A stretch of 64,000 bases of DNA from Brevibacterium oceani. Its GTDB lineage: Bacteria; Actinomycetota; Actinomycetes; Actinomycetales; Brevibacteriaceae. Every line of letters begins with the position of its first letter. Position 1 is the first letter of the stretch. Location of the stretch: contig NZ_JABKDE010000001.1 in NCBI RefSeq assembly GCF_013623835.1, positions 248,001 to 312,000 of the forward strand, read 5' to 3'. The notes below the pieces were generated by a model that was not told the origin of the DNA, made no database searches, and saw only the letters and a list, made by a program, of their open reading frames with translations. Of the stretch, positions 1-9,562 are shown piece after piece. The position numbers and the translations under genes were made by a program.

Positions 1-3000
1 GCCGGCGGAGGAGACAAGGTTGCCGAGTTCGCGCGCATCGCGGGGATGTCTTCTGACGACTTCTCCGCCGCCTGGCGCGATGATGCTGGTGGCGCACTTA
101 ACTCATTCATTCAGGGCCTCGGAAACGCACAGGCGCAGGGCGAGAACGTCAACGGGACTCTCACCAATCTTGGAATTACCGGCATCCGTGAGTCTGATGC
201 ACTGCTGCGCCTCTCCGCGTCCGGGGATGTTCTGTCCGATGCGCTGAAGACCGGCAACGATGAATTTGAGCGCGGGACCGCGCTCGCCCAGGAAGCCGCG
301 AAGCGTTACGAAACTGCTGATTCCAAGATCAAAATGGCCGGTAACTCGCTGAAGGATACTGCCATCACGATTGGCGGCACGTTCCTTCCCGCGATTGCAG
401 GTGTCGCGCAGGCGCTGGCTGGTGTTGCATCGTGGTTTGGAGACCTGCCTGAACCCGTACTGAGGTTCGGTGCGGCCATCGGTGGTGTTGTCGGAACACT
501 GGCTCTTGCCGCTGGTGGATTCCTTGTGCTGGCACCCCGGATCGTCGAAACGATCACTGCCGTCAACACGCTGCGCAATTCCTCCACGACACTCGATAAG
601 ACGCTCTCGGCCATTGGCGGTGGCGGGAAGACTGCCACGGCGCTAAGGAACATTGGTAAGGCTGCGGGAATCGCGGCTGGCGCTTGGGTTGGGCTTCAGC
701 TTGCGGCGGCTGCGTATAACGCAATTTCGACAAAGCCTGCCGTGCAGGGCGTCGAGGACATTACGAATGCGCTCATCAAGGCGGCTCAGCAATCGGGCCA
801 CACGAATACCGAACTGGACAAACTGTTCCAGGCTAAAGATGGCGGGAAGCTGGCCGGTAACGTCCGCGACCTTGACAGCGCCATTGAGTCTGTCATGTAC
901 AAGGGCGACCCGTTCAACAAGTTCATCAACGAGAGCCTTGGCGGGGACGCCATCAACAAGGCTCTCGGTACGACAAGCAAGGCCCGCGACCAGTTCTATG
1001 AGCTGGATGAGGCTGTAGCCAATCTGGCTAGTTCCGGTAACGGCGAACTCGCTGCGGAGACGTTCTCCAAGGTGGCTGATTCGTTCGAGGCGCAGGGGTA
1101 TTCGGTTAAGGACGCTGCTGCGCTCTTCCCCGAATACGAGAAAGCCCTGATGGGTGTTGCTAACGAGGCGGGCGTTGCTGTTACCGAGCAGGAAAAACTT
1201 GCTTGGATGGCGTCCGGCGAGTTGCCACCTGCGCTGGCTTCTGTTTCCGGTGCGTCTGATGCGGTGGCCGAAGCGGTCTCGGGCATGGGCGACAAGGCGG
1301 ACTCGACCAAGGAGAAGCTGGCGGCGCTGGCTGATGAGATTCGCGGGTTCGGTTCGGAAACGCTCAGTGCTCGCGAGGCCGCACGGCAAGTTGAGGCTGG
1401 CTGGGACGACCTGACGGAAGCCATCAAGAGCGGTAAAACATCGCTCGATGACAGCACCGAGGCGGGGCGTAAGAACAACGAGCTGCTGGATGCTCAGATT
1501 CGGAACATTAACGAGGAAACTGCGGCGAACATTGAGCGCGGTGACTCTGTTGCTTCGGTCACGAAGAAGCATAAGGCGAATCGTGACGAGATGATCCGCA
1601 TGGCTACGGCTTTCTTCGGTTCGGAGAAGAAGGCCAAGGCGTATGTGGATCAGGTCCTCAAGACGCCCAAGCAGATCAAAACCGACATCAAGCTCAACTC
1701 TGAAGGCGCTGTCTCCAAGCTGAAGACCACCAAAGAGTGGATGGACAAGATCAAGGACAAGACTGTTTGGGTCAAGGTCAATGAGGTCTATGTCCGCAAG
1801 GAAGGCGACCAGACTAAGTACAAAACGTCTCGTCATGGGTCAACGTTTGAGGCCGCTGGGTCGATCATGGAGTTCTATGCGGGTGGTGGTCTGCGCCCGA
1901 TGGACCCGGTTGCGAAGATGGTTCACCCGAATACGTGGCGTGTTGTGGGTGACCGTTCCGATGTGGATGAAGCGTATATCCCGTTGGATGGTTCTCGTCG
2001 TTCTATGGCGATTCTTGGCGAGGCCATGAAGCGTATGCCCGGCCTTGACCTTATGGCTTCGGGTGGTGTTGTTTCCGCTCAGTCTCGTGTTGATTCGGCT
2101 TCTGATTCGTTGAAGAATGCTCGTCGTGCGAAGCAGGATGCGAAGTCGTCTAAGGCTAAGGCTGCGGCTACTCGTCGTGTTCGTGCGGCTGAGGATGAGT
2201 TGGCGGCTGCTAAGAAGTCTTTGAAGGCGGCTAAGGCTAAGGCAGCGGCTGATGAGAAGGCTGCGAAGTTGGCGGCTAAGGAGGCTAAGGAGGCGGCTGA
2301 GGCTGCTGCTAAGAAGAAGAAGGAAGAGCAGGAGCGTCGTGCTCGTGTTGGTGAGTTGCAGTCTGATTTGCGGACTGATGTTCGTCGTGGCACGATCCGC
2401 GATTCTGTTACTTCTGGTCTTAGTGGTGGTTTGTCTCAGGTTGATGAGTTGTTCAGTCTGGGTTCGAATGAGGATTTGTCTAAGGCTTCTCGTTCGAAGG
2501 CTAATTCGTCGGCTCGTAAGTTTGAGGCTTCTCTTACGAAGTTGTATGCGAAGGCTGAGAAGCTTGATGAGAAACTGAAGGCCGCTCAGGATAAGGCTAC
2601 TGAACTTCAGGGCATTAGTGATTCTGTTTCTTCGTCGTTGCTTAATGGTCGTGGCGTTGATGTTGGGGATTATCAGAATTTCGAGAATGGGCAGTGGTCC
2701 ACTTATTCGGGTGTTTCTGGTGCTACTCGACGTTTGACGGCTGATGTGGGCGCTATGAAGGCGTTCGCGGGGAAGTTGAAGAAACTTGCCGCTAAGGGTA
2801 TTCCTGGTGCGATTATTCAGGAGATTGCGCAGGCTGGTGTCGAGGAAGGCTCGACTATGGCTGATGCTTTCCTGGATGCGTCGGATGCTGAGGTTCAGTC
2901 GTATGTGGGTGCTTGGAACGATTACGAGAAGTACGCTAATGCTGCGGGCCAGTATGTTACTGAGGGTTTCTATGACGGTGGCCTGAATGCGGCTAATGGT

Positions 3001-5484
3001 GTCGTTAAGGGTCTTGAGTCTCAGCAGTCGAATGTTGAGAAGGCTATCGCTAACCTGGCGAAGTCGATGGAAGCCACGTTCAAGTCTGTTCTTGGCATTC
3101 ATTCGCCGTCGCGGGTGATGGCTGAACTTGGTGGGTTTACTGCTGAGGGTCTTGTGCAGGGCATGCTTGGTGGTGTTGCGGATGTTGAGTCTGCGGCGGA
3201 TGAGCTTGGTTTGGCTGCTATCCCAACTACTGGCGTGTCTGTTGATGTGTCTACGGGTGATGCCCCTGTAACGGATTCGGATGAGGGTCTTGCTAGTACG
3301 GCGTTGCAGGATATGTCTGCTACGACGCTTGAGGCTATGGCTGCGATGGGTCTGGCTGTTTCTGATGGGTTTGCTGGAATGTTGGCGAACGTTCAGTTGA
3401 CGCAGGCGGGCATGTTGTTGGCTACTCAGGAATCGAATCTGGGGCAGTTGACTGATACGCAACTTCAGCAGGCTGCAATGCTACTTAACACGCAGACTCA
3501 GAATGCGGCGATGCTGTTGGATACGCAGACTCAGCAGGAGGAAATGCGGTCTACGGTAGCGAGGAAGCAGGCCGGTCAGCGTACTGCGGCTGAAGAGCAG
3601 CAGGAATCTATGCGTCTGATGCTGATTGATAAGCAGGATCAGATGAAGAAGAAGTCTGCTGAGGATTTCGAGTCGCTGAAGAAGACTACCGGGCTGAAGT
3701 TCGGTGACATGCGTACTGCGACGGACACTACCATGTCGAACATTTACGGGGATTACGATTCTCGTTTGGGCGATTTGAAGGGTCTGAATAGTCGCGGGTT
3801 TGAGTCGATTCTGAAAACGTCGAACGCGAACATGGAAGCTGTTCGTGACGGTATTGACGGTGAAATGTCTGCGGCTAAACCGGAGATGGGTAACCGCCTG
3901 AATTCGCTTATTGGTGTTCTGTCTAAGTTCACTGCATCGGTGAATAAAGCGTTTGGTGATGTGGGTGTGAAGCTCAAGTCACCCCAGGCGATTAAGTTCG
4001 CTTCGGGTGGTGTGATGCCGGGTTATTCGCCGGGTGCTGACATTCACCGTTTCGTTTCACCAACAGCGGGTGAGTTGCATTTGTCTGGTGGGGAAGCGAT
4101 CATGCGGCCCGAGTGGACGCGTGCTATGGGTGGCGAACGTGGTGTTAAGGCTCAGAATGATGCTGCGCGTCAAGGCAGGTTTGATGACCTGTTGCATATG
4201 CAGGAATCTGGTCATTTCGCTACTGGTGGTGTTTATGGGCGTGTTCCTGGTGTGAATGCGTTTGCGGATTCTGGTGTTTGGCGGAATCTGTGGGCTATTA
4301 CTAAAGCGAAGTTCCCGAACGCAACACTGAATTCGGCTTACCGTGGCGGTTCTATTACGGCTTCGGGTAACACGTCCCACCATGCTAGAGGTAATGCTAT
4401 TGACGTTAACCCGTCAATGGATATTTTCAACTTCTGGCGCAATAAGTACGGTGCGAATCTGGCCGAACTGATTTATTCCCCGGCTGGGAATAAGCAGATC
4501 AAGAATGGTTCGAATTACACGTACACGGGTGCGGTTAAGTCAATGCACTATAACCACGTCCACATTGCCGCGTTGCAGGCGCTGTCGGATGCGATGGCTG
4601 GTGGTCTGCCGGGTATGGGTGGGGAAATGTCACACCCGTTCTTGGACAGGGCGAAGGTGTCTGCCGGAACTGACCTTGAGGCATCGTACAAGAAGGCCGC
4701 TGAGAAACTGACCGCCGATATTTACGGCAAGTATTCGAAGCTGTTGCCTTCTGGTGAGTTCGGCCAGTTGGGCAAGGGCATCATGTCGCAGGTGTCCGAG
4801 GGTCTGGTCAAGAAGGCCGTGGAGTACGGGAAGAACGCCGGTTCGGCTGACTTCTCGAATGTTGCTTCCGGCCCGGTTAAGACAATGGCTAAGGACATGC
4901 TCAAGCAGATGGGTTGGGAAGACCAGTTCGGTGACCTGAACTGGTTGCTGACTCGTGAGTCTGGTTGGAACCCGAAGGCCCAGAACCCAACGTCTACAGC
5001 GTATGGCCTGTTCCAGTTCCTTAACAGTACGTGGGGCAGTGTCGGTGGTTCTAAGACCTCTGATCCGCGTAAGCAGCTTGAGTACGGACTGAAGTACATT
5101 CAGCAACGCTACGGCGACGTTAAGGGTGCCCGGTCGTTCTGGGAACGCAATCACTGGTACGCGAACGGCACCGAGTCAGCCCAGTCGGGTTGGGCTTTGG
5201 TTGGCGAGCAGGGGCCGGAAGCGATTCGCCTAAACGGCGGTGAGCAGATCAAGAACGCTGCCGATACGCGCCGCCTGGTTTCTGCTGATAATCGCACGTT
5301 CATTCCGAATACTCGTTCGGGTGGCGGTCTCGATTATGACGCATTGGCTAAGGCCGTGGTGTCTAATCTGCCGCCGTCGCTTGTGGTGAATAACGATAAT
5401 GCGGGTCTCATTGAGGAACGTATTGCTAAGAAGACTGTTCAGGAGTTTGCGGATAAGCAGGCACTTTACACGATGGGAGTATAA
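1..5484 (+). CDS. Phage tail tape measure protein with two muralytic domains (5' truncated by window)
   Basis: The frame is open from the first base, so the true start lies left of the window; 1827 residues are visible. The protein sets siphovirus tail length and lines the tail lumen. Residues about 90-240 contain hydrophobic segments, followed by long Ala/Lys/Glu coiled-coil stretches (about 690-800, 1130-1260). Near residues 1425-1525 is an M15-like Zn peptidase domain with SHHARGNAID (His1460/1461, Asp1468) and NHVHI (His1519/1521). Near 1640-1720 is a lysozyme-like transglycosylase (SLT) domain: Glu1653 in TRESGWNP, then YGLFQF. Such domains open the cell wall during DNA injection. The stop codon abuts the next start (TAAATG). 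T-ending codons are common, unlike the host genes downstream. Confidence 0.93.
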   Translation, partial: AGGGDKVAEFARIAGMSSDDFSAAWRDDAGGALNSFIQGLGNAQAQGENVNGTLTNLGITGIRESDALLRLSASGDVLSDALKTGNDEFERGTALAQEAAKRYETADSKIKMAGNSLKDTAITIGGTFLPAIAGVAQALAGVASWFGDLPEPVLRFGAAIGGVVGTLALAAGGFLVLAPRIVETITAVNTLRNSSTTLDKTLSAIGGGGKTATALRNIGKAAGIAAGAWVGLQLAAAAYNAISTKPAVQGVEDITNALIKAAQQSGHTNTELDKLFQAKDGGKLAGNVRDLDSAIESVMYKGDPFNKFINESLGGDAINKALGTTSKARDQFYELDEAVANLASSGNGELAAETFSKVADSFEAQGYSVKDAAALFPEYEKALMGVANEAGVAVTEQEKLAWMASGELPPALASVSGASDAVAEAVSGMGDKADSTKEKLAALADEIRGFGSETLSAREAARQVEAGWDDLTEAIKSGKTSLDDSTEAGRKNNELLDAQIRNINEETAANIERGDSVASVTKKHKANRDEMIRMATAFFGSEKKAKAYVDQVLKTPKQIKTDIKLNSEGAVSKLKTTKEWMDKIKDKTVWVKVNEVYVRKEGDQTKYKTSRHGSTFEAAGSIMEFYAGGGLRPMDPVAKMVHPNTWRVVGDRSDVDEAYIPLDGSRRSMAILGEAMKRMPGLDLMASGGVVSAQSRVDSASDSLKNARRAKQDAKSSKAKAAATRRVRAAEDELAAAKKSLKAAKAKAAADEKAAKLAAKEAKEAAEAAAKKKKEEQERRARVGELQSDLRTDVRRGTIRDSVTSGLSGGLSQVDELFSLGSNEDLSKASRSKANSSARKFEASLTKLYAKAEKLDEKLKAAQDKATELQGISDSVSSSLLNGRGVDVGDYQNFENGQWSTYSGVSGATRRLTADVGAMKAFAGKLKKLAAKGIPGAIIQEIAQAGVEEGSTMADAFLDASDAEVQSYVGAWNDYEKYANAAGQYVTEGFYDGGLNAANGVVKGLESQQSNVEKAIANLAKSMEATFKSVLGIHSPSRVMAELGGFTAEGLVQGMLGGVADVESAADELGLAAIPTTGVSVDVSTGDAPVTDSDEGLASTALQDMSATTLEAMAAMGLAVSDGFAGMLANVQLTQAGMLLATQESNLGQLTDTQLQQAAMLLNTQTQNAAMLLDTQTQQEEMRSTVARKQAGQRTAAEEQQESMRLMLIDKQDQMKKKSAEDFESLKKTTGLKFGDMRTATDTTMSNIYGDYDSRLGDLKGLNSRGFESILKTSNANMEAVRDGIDGEMSAAKPEMGNRLNSLIGVLSKFTASVNKAFGDVGVKLKSPQAIKFASGGVMPGYSPGADIHRFVSPTAGELHLSGGEAIMRPEWTRAMGGERGVKAQNDAARQGRFDDLLHMQESGHFATGGVYGRVPGVNAFADSGVWRNLWAITKAKFPNATLNSAYRGGSITASGNTSHHARGNAIDVNPSMDIFNFWRNKYGANLAELIYSPAGNKQIKNGSNYTYTGAVKSMHYNHVHIAALQALSDAMAGGLPGMGGEMSHPFLDRAKVSAGTDLEASYKKAAEKLTADIYGKYSKLLPSGEFGQLGKGIMSQVSEGLVKKAVEYGKNAGSADFSNVASGPVKTMAKDMLKQMGWEDQFGDLNWLLTRESGWNPKAQNPTSTAYGLFQFLNSTWGSVGGSKTSDPRKQLEYGLKYIQQRYGDVKGARSFWERNHWYANGTESAQSGWALVGEQGPEAIRLNGGEQIKNAADTRRLVSADNRTFIPNTRSGGGLDYDALAKAVVSNLPPSLVVNNDNAGLIEERIAKKTVQEFADKQALYTMGV

Positions 5485-6396
5485 ATGGACCCGTTTTTGA
5501 AAGTGTTTCTGCGGTCTTCCGTGGGTGAGATTGAATTGTCTACTCATGACCATACGGCCCCGTTCAAACTGTTGGACGGGGCGCGTGGTTTCGGTTTACC
5601 TAGCAGGTCGGTGGAGTCTACCCCGCTGCCGTCCGCTAATGGGTCGGTGTTCCGTTCGCAACGGTTCGACGAATCGGAAGTTATGCTACCGATTTCGGTG
5701 CGCGGCAATGATCCGTCGTCCGTTGCTTTCCTCGCGCGCATGCTGGAAAACGTTCTACGTCCGGCCTCGGACGACCCGATTGAACTGGCTGTTGAGGCAC
5801 CGGCGTTGGGCACCGTTCGCCGCCGTTTCGTGTACTACACGGAAGGGTTAGAGGGTGCTGTCGGTGGTTCGGATTCGCATTTCACTTGGCGGCATGCACA
5901 AATCAAATTCCTAGCACCTGACCCCATGTGGTACGGGGCTGAGCAGGTTATTGAGTGGAAGGTTGATGCGGGGCGTAAACCGTTCATTACATCGTTTGAT
6001 GGGCCTGCCACTATCCCGTTCTTCCCGGTCATGCTCGCATCCTCAACCGTGGCTGGTGCTTACCAGTTGCAAATCTCGGGTGATGCGAACGCATGGCCGG
6101 TGTGGGAGATTAGCGGCCCCGGCGAGGATTTGCTGATCGAGAACACTGGCACGGAAGAGAACATTTTCATTGAGGGCGAATTCGATGAGGATGTGACAGT
6201 GGATCACCGGCCTACTGTTGCTGATATTTACACGGACACTCTTATTGATGGTGAGTTGTGGTCGCGGGTAAATGATGATTATTCGTTCTTCCCTTTAACG
6301 CCGGGATTGAACTCGGTGAAGGTAACTATGGTTAACGCACGCCCTAACAGTGTTGTGCGTTTGCGGTATTCGGAGACTTGGTTGACGGGGTGGTGA
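5485..6396 (+). CDS. Phage distal tail (Dit-like) protein
   Basis: This 303-residue protein directly follows the tape measure gene, the standard place for the distal tail/baseplate hub protein in siphoviruses. The N-terminal part resembles the Sipho_tail (Dit) fold, and the central motif FLAPDPMWYG is typical of the family. It should form the ring joining the tail tube to the tip. The ATG immediately follows the previous stop, with GGGAG six bases upstream, so the two genes are translationally coupled. The family call rests on motif and position; I could not align it. Confidence 0.75.
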   Translation: MDPFLKVFLRSSVGEIELSTHDHTAPFKLLDGARGFGLPSRSVESTPLPSANGSVFRSQRFDESEVMLPISVRGNDPSSVAFLARMLENVLRPASDDPIELAVEAPALGTVRRRFVYYTEGLEGAVGGSDSHFTWRHAQIKFLAPDPMWYGAEQVIEWKVDAGRKPFITSFDGPATIPFFPVMLASSTVAGAYQLQISGDANAWPVWEISGPGEDLLIENTGTEENIFIEGEFDEDVTVDHRPTVADIYTDTLIDGELWSRVNDDYSFFPLTPGLNSVKVTMVNARPNSVVRLRYSETWLTGW

Positions 6397-6399
6397 ATC

Positions 6400-7524
6400 G
6401 TGAAAGTTCTCATGCGTGACACCACTCTCCATCATCGGGGTACTCTCCCTGTTATTGCAGGGTCGTGCGTTATTCGTAATAACGACGTATCTACCTGGTC
6501 CCTGACCGTGGATGGGAACAATGTTCGTTCTGAACGTTTCCAGCCTGGTTGGGGTATCCAAATCTTCGATACGTTCGGAAACCAGGTTCTATCCGGTCCG
6601 GCCACGGAAATGAAAACCGTCGTGTCGGGCGATAACCGTACACGCACACTCACCATCTCTGGCGTATCCGATGACACGTATTTGTCTGACTCACTGGTGA
6701 TACCAAACCCGACGGAGGGTGCCGAAGCCGACAGTGATCTTTGGAAAGCAACGGGCGCGGCGGAAACAGTGATGAGGAAACTCGTCAACGAACAAATCGG
6801 ACCGTCAGCACCCGACGACTATCGAATCAGTGACCTTGTTGTCATGGCAGACGGTGGGCGTGGTGCCGAAGTGTCTGTGTCGGAACGGTTCACGAACATC
6901 CTCGAAGTGTTACAAGCGCAAGCAACCACAGCGTCACTGTTGTTCACGGTCAGGCAGGCCGGTCAAGAGTTGCAGTTCCGTATCAGCGAACCACGAGACC
7001 TCACGAAAGCGGTGCGCCTCACACGTCACAACGGGGCGGTGGGGGAGTACTCCACGGAACGCAAAGCCCCCGAAGCGACGGAAGCAATCGTGGGCGGTGT
7101 CGGTTCTGGTGCTACCCGCAAAATGTGGCGTGTCCCTAGCGAGGTTGGTGACTGGAACCGGCGTGTCACAAAGTTCGTTGACCGGCAATCAACCTCCGAT
7201 GAAGACGAGTTGCAACAGGCTGCCGAAAACGAACTCGAAAACAAGGGCGAGAAGGCATCGGTCACGTTCGAGGCTAACGATATTCCCCGCCTCCGTTATG
7301 GCCGCGACTATGTTGTTGGCGACAAGATCACTGTGAACCTTGACGAGTCACTTATCCAGGACACTTTGCAGGTTGCTGAAATGTCGTGGGACGAAAAGGG
7401 CCGGGTCACGAAAATGCAGGTCGGTCCCGTTGCTGACGAATCGAAACTCAACGAGTCCACTGGGACCGTTCTAGAACTTTACAAGAAGATATGGGCGGAA
7501 GTCCGCCGTAACCAGACACGATAA
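6400..7524 (+). CDS. Siphovirus ReqiPepy6 Gp37-like tail protein
   Basis: This 374-residue protein starts with GTG three bases after the distal tail gene's stop. The opening (short beta strands, then VIAGSCVIRNNDVSTWSL) matches the Gp37-like tail-tip proteins common in actinobacterial siphophages, which follow Dit and often play the tail-associated lysin/hub role. No catalytic motif is obvious, so the peptidase role remains unproven here. The order tape measure, Dit, Gp37-like, fibre is the usual late-gene order. Codon use stays phage-like. Confidence 0.72.
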   Translation: MKVLMRDTTLHHRGTLPVIAGSCVIRNNDVSTWSLTVDGNNVRSERFQPGWGIQIFDTFGNQVLSGPATEMKTVVSGDNRTRTLTISGVSDDTYLSDSLVIPNPTEGAEADSDLWKATGAAETVMRKLVNEQIGPSAPDDYRISDLVVMADGGRGAEVSVSERFTNILEVLQAQATTASLLFTVRQAGQELQFRISEPRDLTKAVRLTRHNGAVGEYSTERKAPEATEAIVGGVGSGATRKMWRVPSEVGDWNRRVTKFVDRQSTSDEDELQQAAENELENKGEKASVTFEANDIPRLRYGRDYVVGDKITVNLDESLIQDTLQVAEMSWDEKGRVTKMQVGPVADESKLNESTGTVLELYKKIWAEVRRNQTR

Positions 7525-7537
7525 TTGGGAGGCGATT

Positions 7538-8560
7538 ATGGCTGATCCTACGCCCGAAGAACTTCAGCAGCAGATTGATGAGTTGAAGGAACTTATCACT
7601 ACGACTTATGAGCCGCCTTCTGGTTCTGAGTTTTCTTATCCGGTTGTTAATCAGCCGATGAATGATGAGATGTGGCAGTACGTCACGCTCGGTCTCGGTG
7701 ACGGGGTGCTTGATGAGGGTGGTCAACCGTATTGGTTGCGTGGTCGTGAGAATGAGAATGACACGGTTAAGATTACTGTGTCTACCACGAGGAACACTGC
7801 TCAGGCTTTGCTTCGTGGTTTTTATCACAGGTTGACTGAGGATAAAACATTCACTGTCCAGGCTGTTTCAACAACCACGACGTATCATTTTTGTTTAACG
7901 TATGATCCGGCTGCGACAACTACTTCTGGTGGTCCGATCAGTTTGCAAATGTATGCGGGTGAACCACCTACGACTATGGGGCGTTTCCATATTGTGCTGT
8001 GGAAGCTGACCCGCACACCGTCGCAACTGTTGACGTCGGCGACTGTTGAGCGTGTGCGCCCGAAGATCACACCGGTGATTACGGTAGACACGAGCGATCA
8101 TATGCCGTCTGCTAATAACGTCTTGTGGGGTACTCGCTGCCTGGTCGATGACATTAAGGCCGAGTACCGTGCTGGTGGTGCGTCCGAGGATGGGCCACGC
8201 GCATGGTTACCCGTTTCGTCGGTTTATGAACGCCCTGATGCGGATTTGTATGAGTGGGCTGGGACTGGTTCTAGGCCGAGTGCTACTCGTCAGGGGCAGA
8301 TTGTTGTTCTTGAGGGTCGGATTGCGCGTACTGGTGGTAATGATTTTTATGCGTCTACTTCGGATGGGTATTATGTTGCGACGTTGCCGGAAGAGTATCG
8401 GCCCGCGTATGAGCACCGTTTTTTGACTAAGGCCCCGAATTACAATAACAGTAATACTGCGACGGTGAATATTGGTTCTGATGGTGCGGTTCGTGTTTAC
8501 CCGAATGTGAATTGTAGTTGGGTTTCGTGGGACGGTATTTGCTACACGGTGGGGTCGTGA
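7538..8560 (+). CDS. Phage minor tail protein, probable fibre/receptor-binding component
   Basis: A 340-residue protein with a short N-terminal coiled coil (PEELQQQIDELKELI), a beta-rich middle and a C-terminal block of about 95 residues. The C-terminal block (a GTGSRPSATRQGQIVVLEGR segment, then LPEEYRPAYEH, then a GSDGAVRVYPN-like strand) resembles the C-terminus of the large fibre at 10697-12841 (IVFVRGAFKG, LPAGYRPEMN, GNNGYIKI). A shared C-terminal knob suggests both bind the host surface or share a trimerisation module. GGAGG precedes the ATG with good spacing. Confidence 0.6.
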   Translation: MADPTPEELQQQIDELKELITTTYEPPSGSEFSYPVVNQPMNDEMWQYVTLGLGDGVLDEGGQPYWLRGRENENDTVKITVSTTRNTAQALLRGFYHRLTEDKTFTVQAVSTTTTYHFCLTYDPAATTTSGGPISLQMYAGEPPTTMGRFHIVLWKLTRTPSQLLTSATVERVRPKITPVITVDTSDHMPSANNVLWGTRCLVDDIKAEYRAGGASEDGPRAWLPVSSVYERPDADLYEWAGTGSRPSATRQGQIVVLEGRIARTGGNDFYASTSDGYYVATLPEEYRPAYEHRFLTKAPNYNNSNTATVNIGSDGAVRVYPNVNCSWVSWDGICYTVGS

Positions 8561-8988
8561 TGACTAAGTATTCACCCCCGCTCGCTGAACGTATTGCACG
8601 CGGTATTGGGCACCTCATGTTTCTACTCGGTGGAACATGGGGTGTTTTCATTGCCCTACCAGTATCTGTAGCAATCGCCGCCGACCCTATTCAACTCGCC
8701 ATTTGGGGCGTGTTCATGGGGTCTGGTGTTGTTGCCGCATTTGCCGCATGGCGTGGACTGTATTTGATTGAATACGCAACCATTCCCGCAATGGCTGCCG
8801 GAACACTCATTTACGTGGCCGCGATCACTAACGTTGTAGCGACCGGCGAAAACCCTGGTTCAGGTCTCGCATTGTTCCTCATGATCGCCCTGTTCTCATA
8901 TCTTACCGCCCGATGGTTCTCCCTGAACCAACTTCTCGATGGGCCGTTGAAACTGCTGTTTAAGCGGAGGCAGGGGTTAGATGAATGA
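8560..8988 (+). CDS. Phage integral membrane protein, four predicted helices
   Basis: I place the start at ATG 8560, which overlaps the previous stop (TGATG), giving 142 residues. Hydrophobic segments lie at about 18-40, 44-64, 72-92 and 100-120, followed by a basic C-terminus (KLLFKRRQ). It sits between tail and lysis genes. It could be a holin, antiholin or moron membrane protein; size and four helices do not decide this. Confidence 0.55.
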   Translation: MTKYSPPLAERIARGIGHLMFLLGGTWGVFIALPVSVAIAADPIQLAIWGVFMGSGVVAAFAAWRGLYLIEYATIPAMAAGTLIYVAAITNVVATGENPGSGLALFLMIALFSYLTARWFSLNQLLDGPLKLLFKRRQGLDE

Positions 8989-9272
8989 GCATCGGGACAG
9001 TAATCACGTTGATTGCCGCAGTACTGGGTTCGTCCACCCTTGCCGCAATCATTACCGCGTTCGTTAACTCGAAACGAAACAAATCACAATCCGAAACAGA
9101 AGCACGCGCACAATACACGGTTGAGTTCAATGCGATTGTTGCGCAACAAAACATCCAAATAGAACGTTTGGAGAAACGCGTCAACCAGTTAGAAAAAGCT
9201 GAAGACTATATCGACGTGCTCATTGCGGGGATCACGAACGGAACCATTCCGCCCATCCCGCCACGAATCTAA
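8985..9272 (+). CDS. Small phage protein with one membrane helix and a coiled coil
   Basis: A 95-residue protein whose ATG overlaps the previous stop (ATGA). Residues 3-27 form one hydrophobic helix, followed by the basic SKRNK and a coiled coil (about 35-75, IERLEKRVNQLEKA), ending in a Pro-rich tail. The layout resembles small phage lysis accessory or spanin-like proteins, or Gp-type membrane anchors next to holins. No family is firmly recognised. Tight packing with the membrane protein before and the holin after suggests a lysis cassette. Confidence 0.55.
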   Translation: MSIGTVITLIAAVLGSSTLAAIITAFVNSKRNKSQSETEARAQYTVEFNAIVAQQNIQIERLEKRVNQLEKAEDYIDVLIAGITNGTIPPIPPRI

Positions 9273-9283
9273 AGGAGACACCT

Positions 9284-9562
9284 ATGAACATTTCGTCCTA
9301 CATCCCCGCGTCTTGGCGGAAACCGATCTACGGTGCATTCGCTGTCGCCGGTGTGATTATTGGTGCCATTCAGGTTGGTATCGCCGCCATTGGTGCCGCG
9401 AACCCTGAATGGCTGCTCGTGGTCCTGGCCGTGTTCCCGTTCGTGGCCGGTGCCGTCGGGTTCACCGCATCCGCAAACACTAACAATGACCTTGACGTTG
9501 CCGACACGCTCAGCGCGCGGCATGACGTTGATGTGAACCTGTTCGAGGACGGTGATGTTTGA
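9284..9562 (+). CDS. Phage holin
   Basis: A 92-residue protein with two hydrophobic segments (about 14-38 and 43-63) and a charged C-terminal tail (NNDLDVADTLSARHDV), the size and layout of actinophage holins. A strong AAAGGAG site lies 7 bases before the ATG. It directly precedes and overlaps the endolysin gene (TTGATGG), the classic holin-endolysin pair. It would form membrane lesions that time lysis. Confidence 0.72.
   Translation: MNISSYIPASWRKPIYGAFAVAGVIIGAIQVGIAAIGAANPEWLLVVLAVFPFVAGAVGFTASANTNNDLDVADTLSARHDVDVNLFEDGDV

Noticed and set aside
1840..3462. 540-residue minus-strand frame
   Set aside because: Antisense to the tape measure gene, Arg/Ser/Leu-rich with no motif; it mirrors the Ala/Lys coiled coil.
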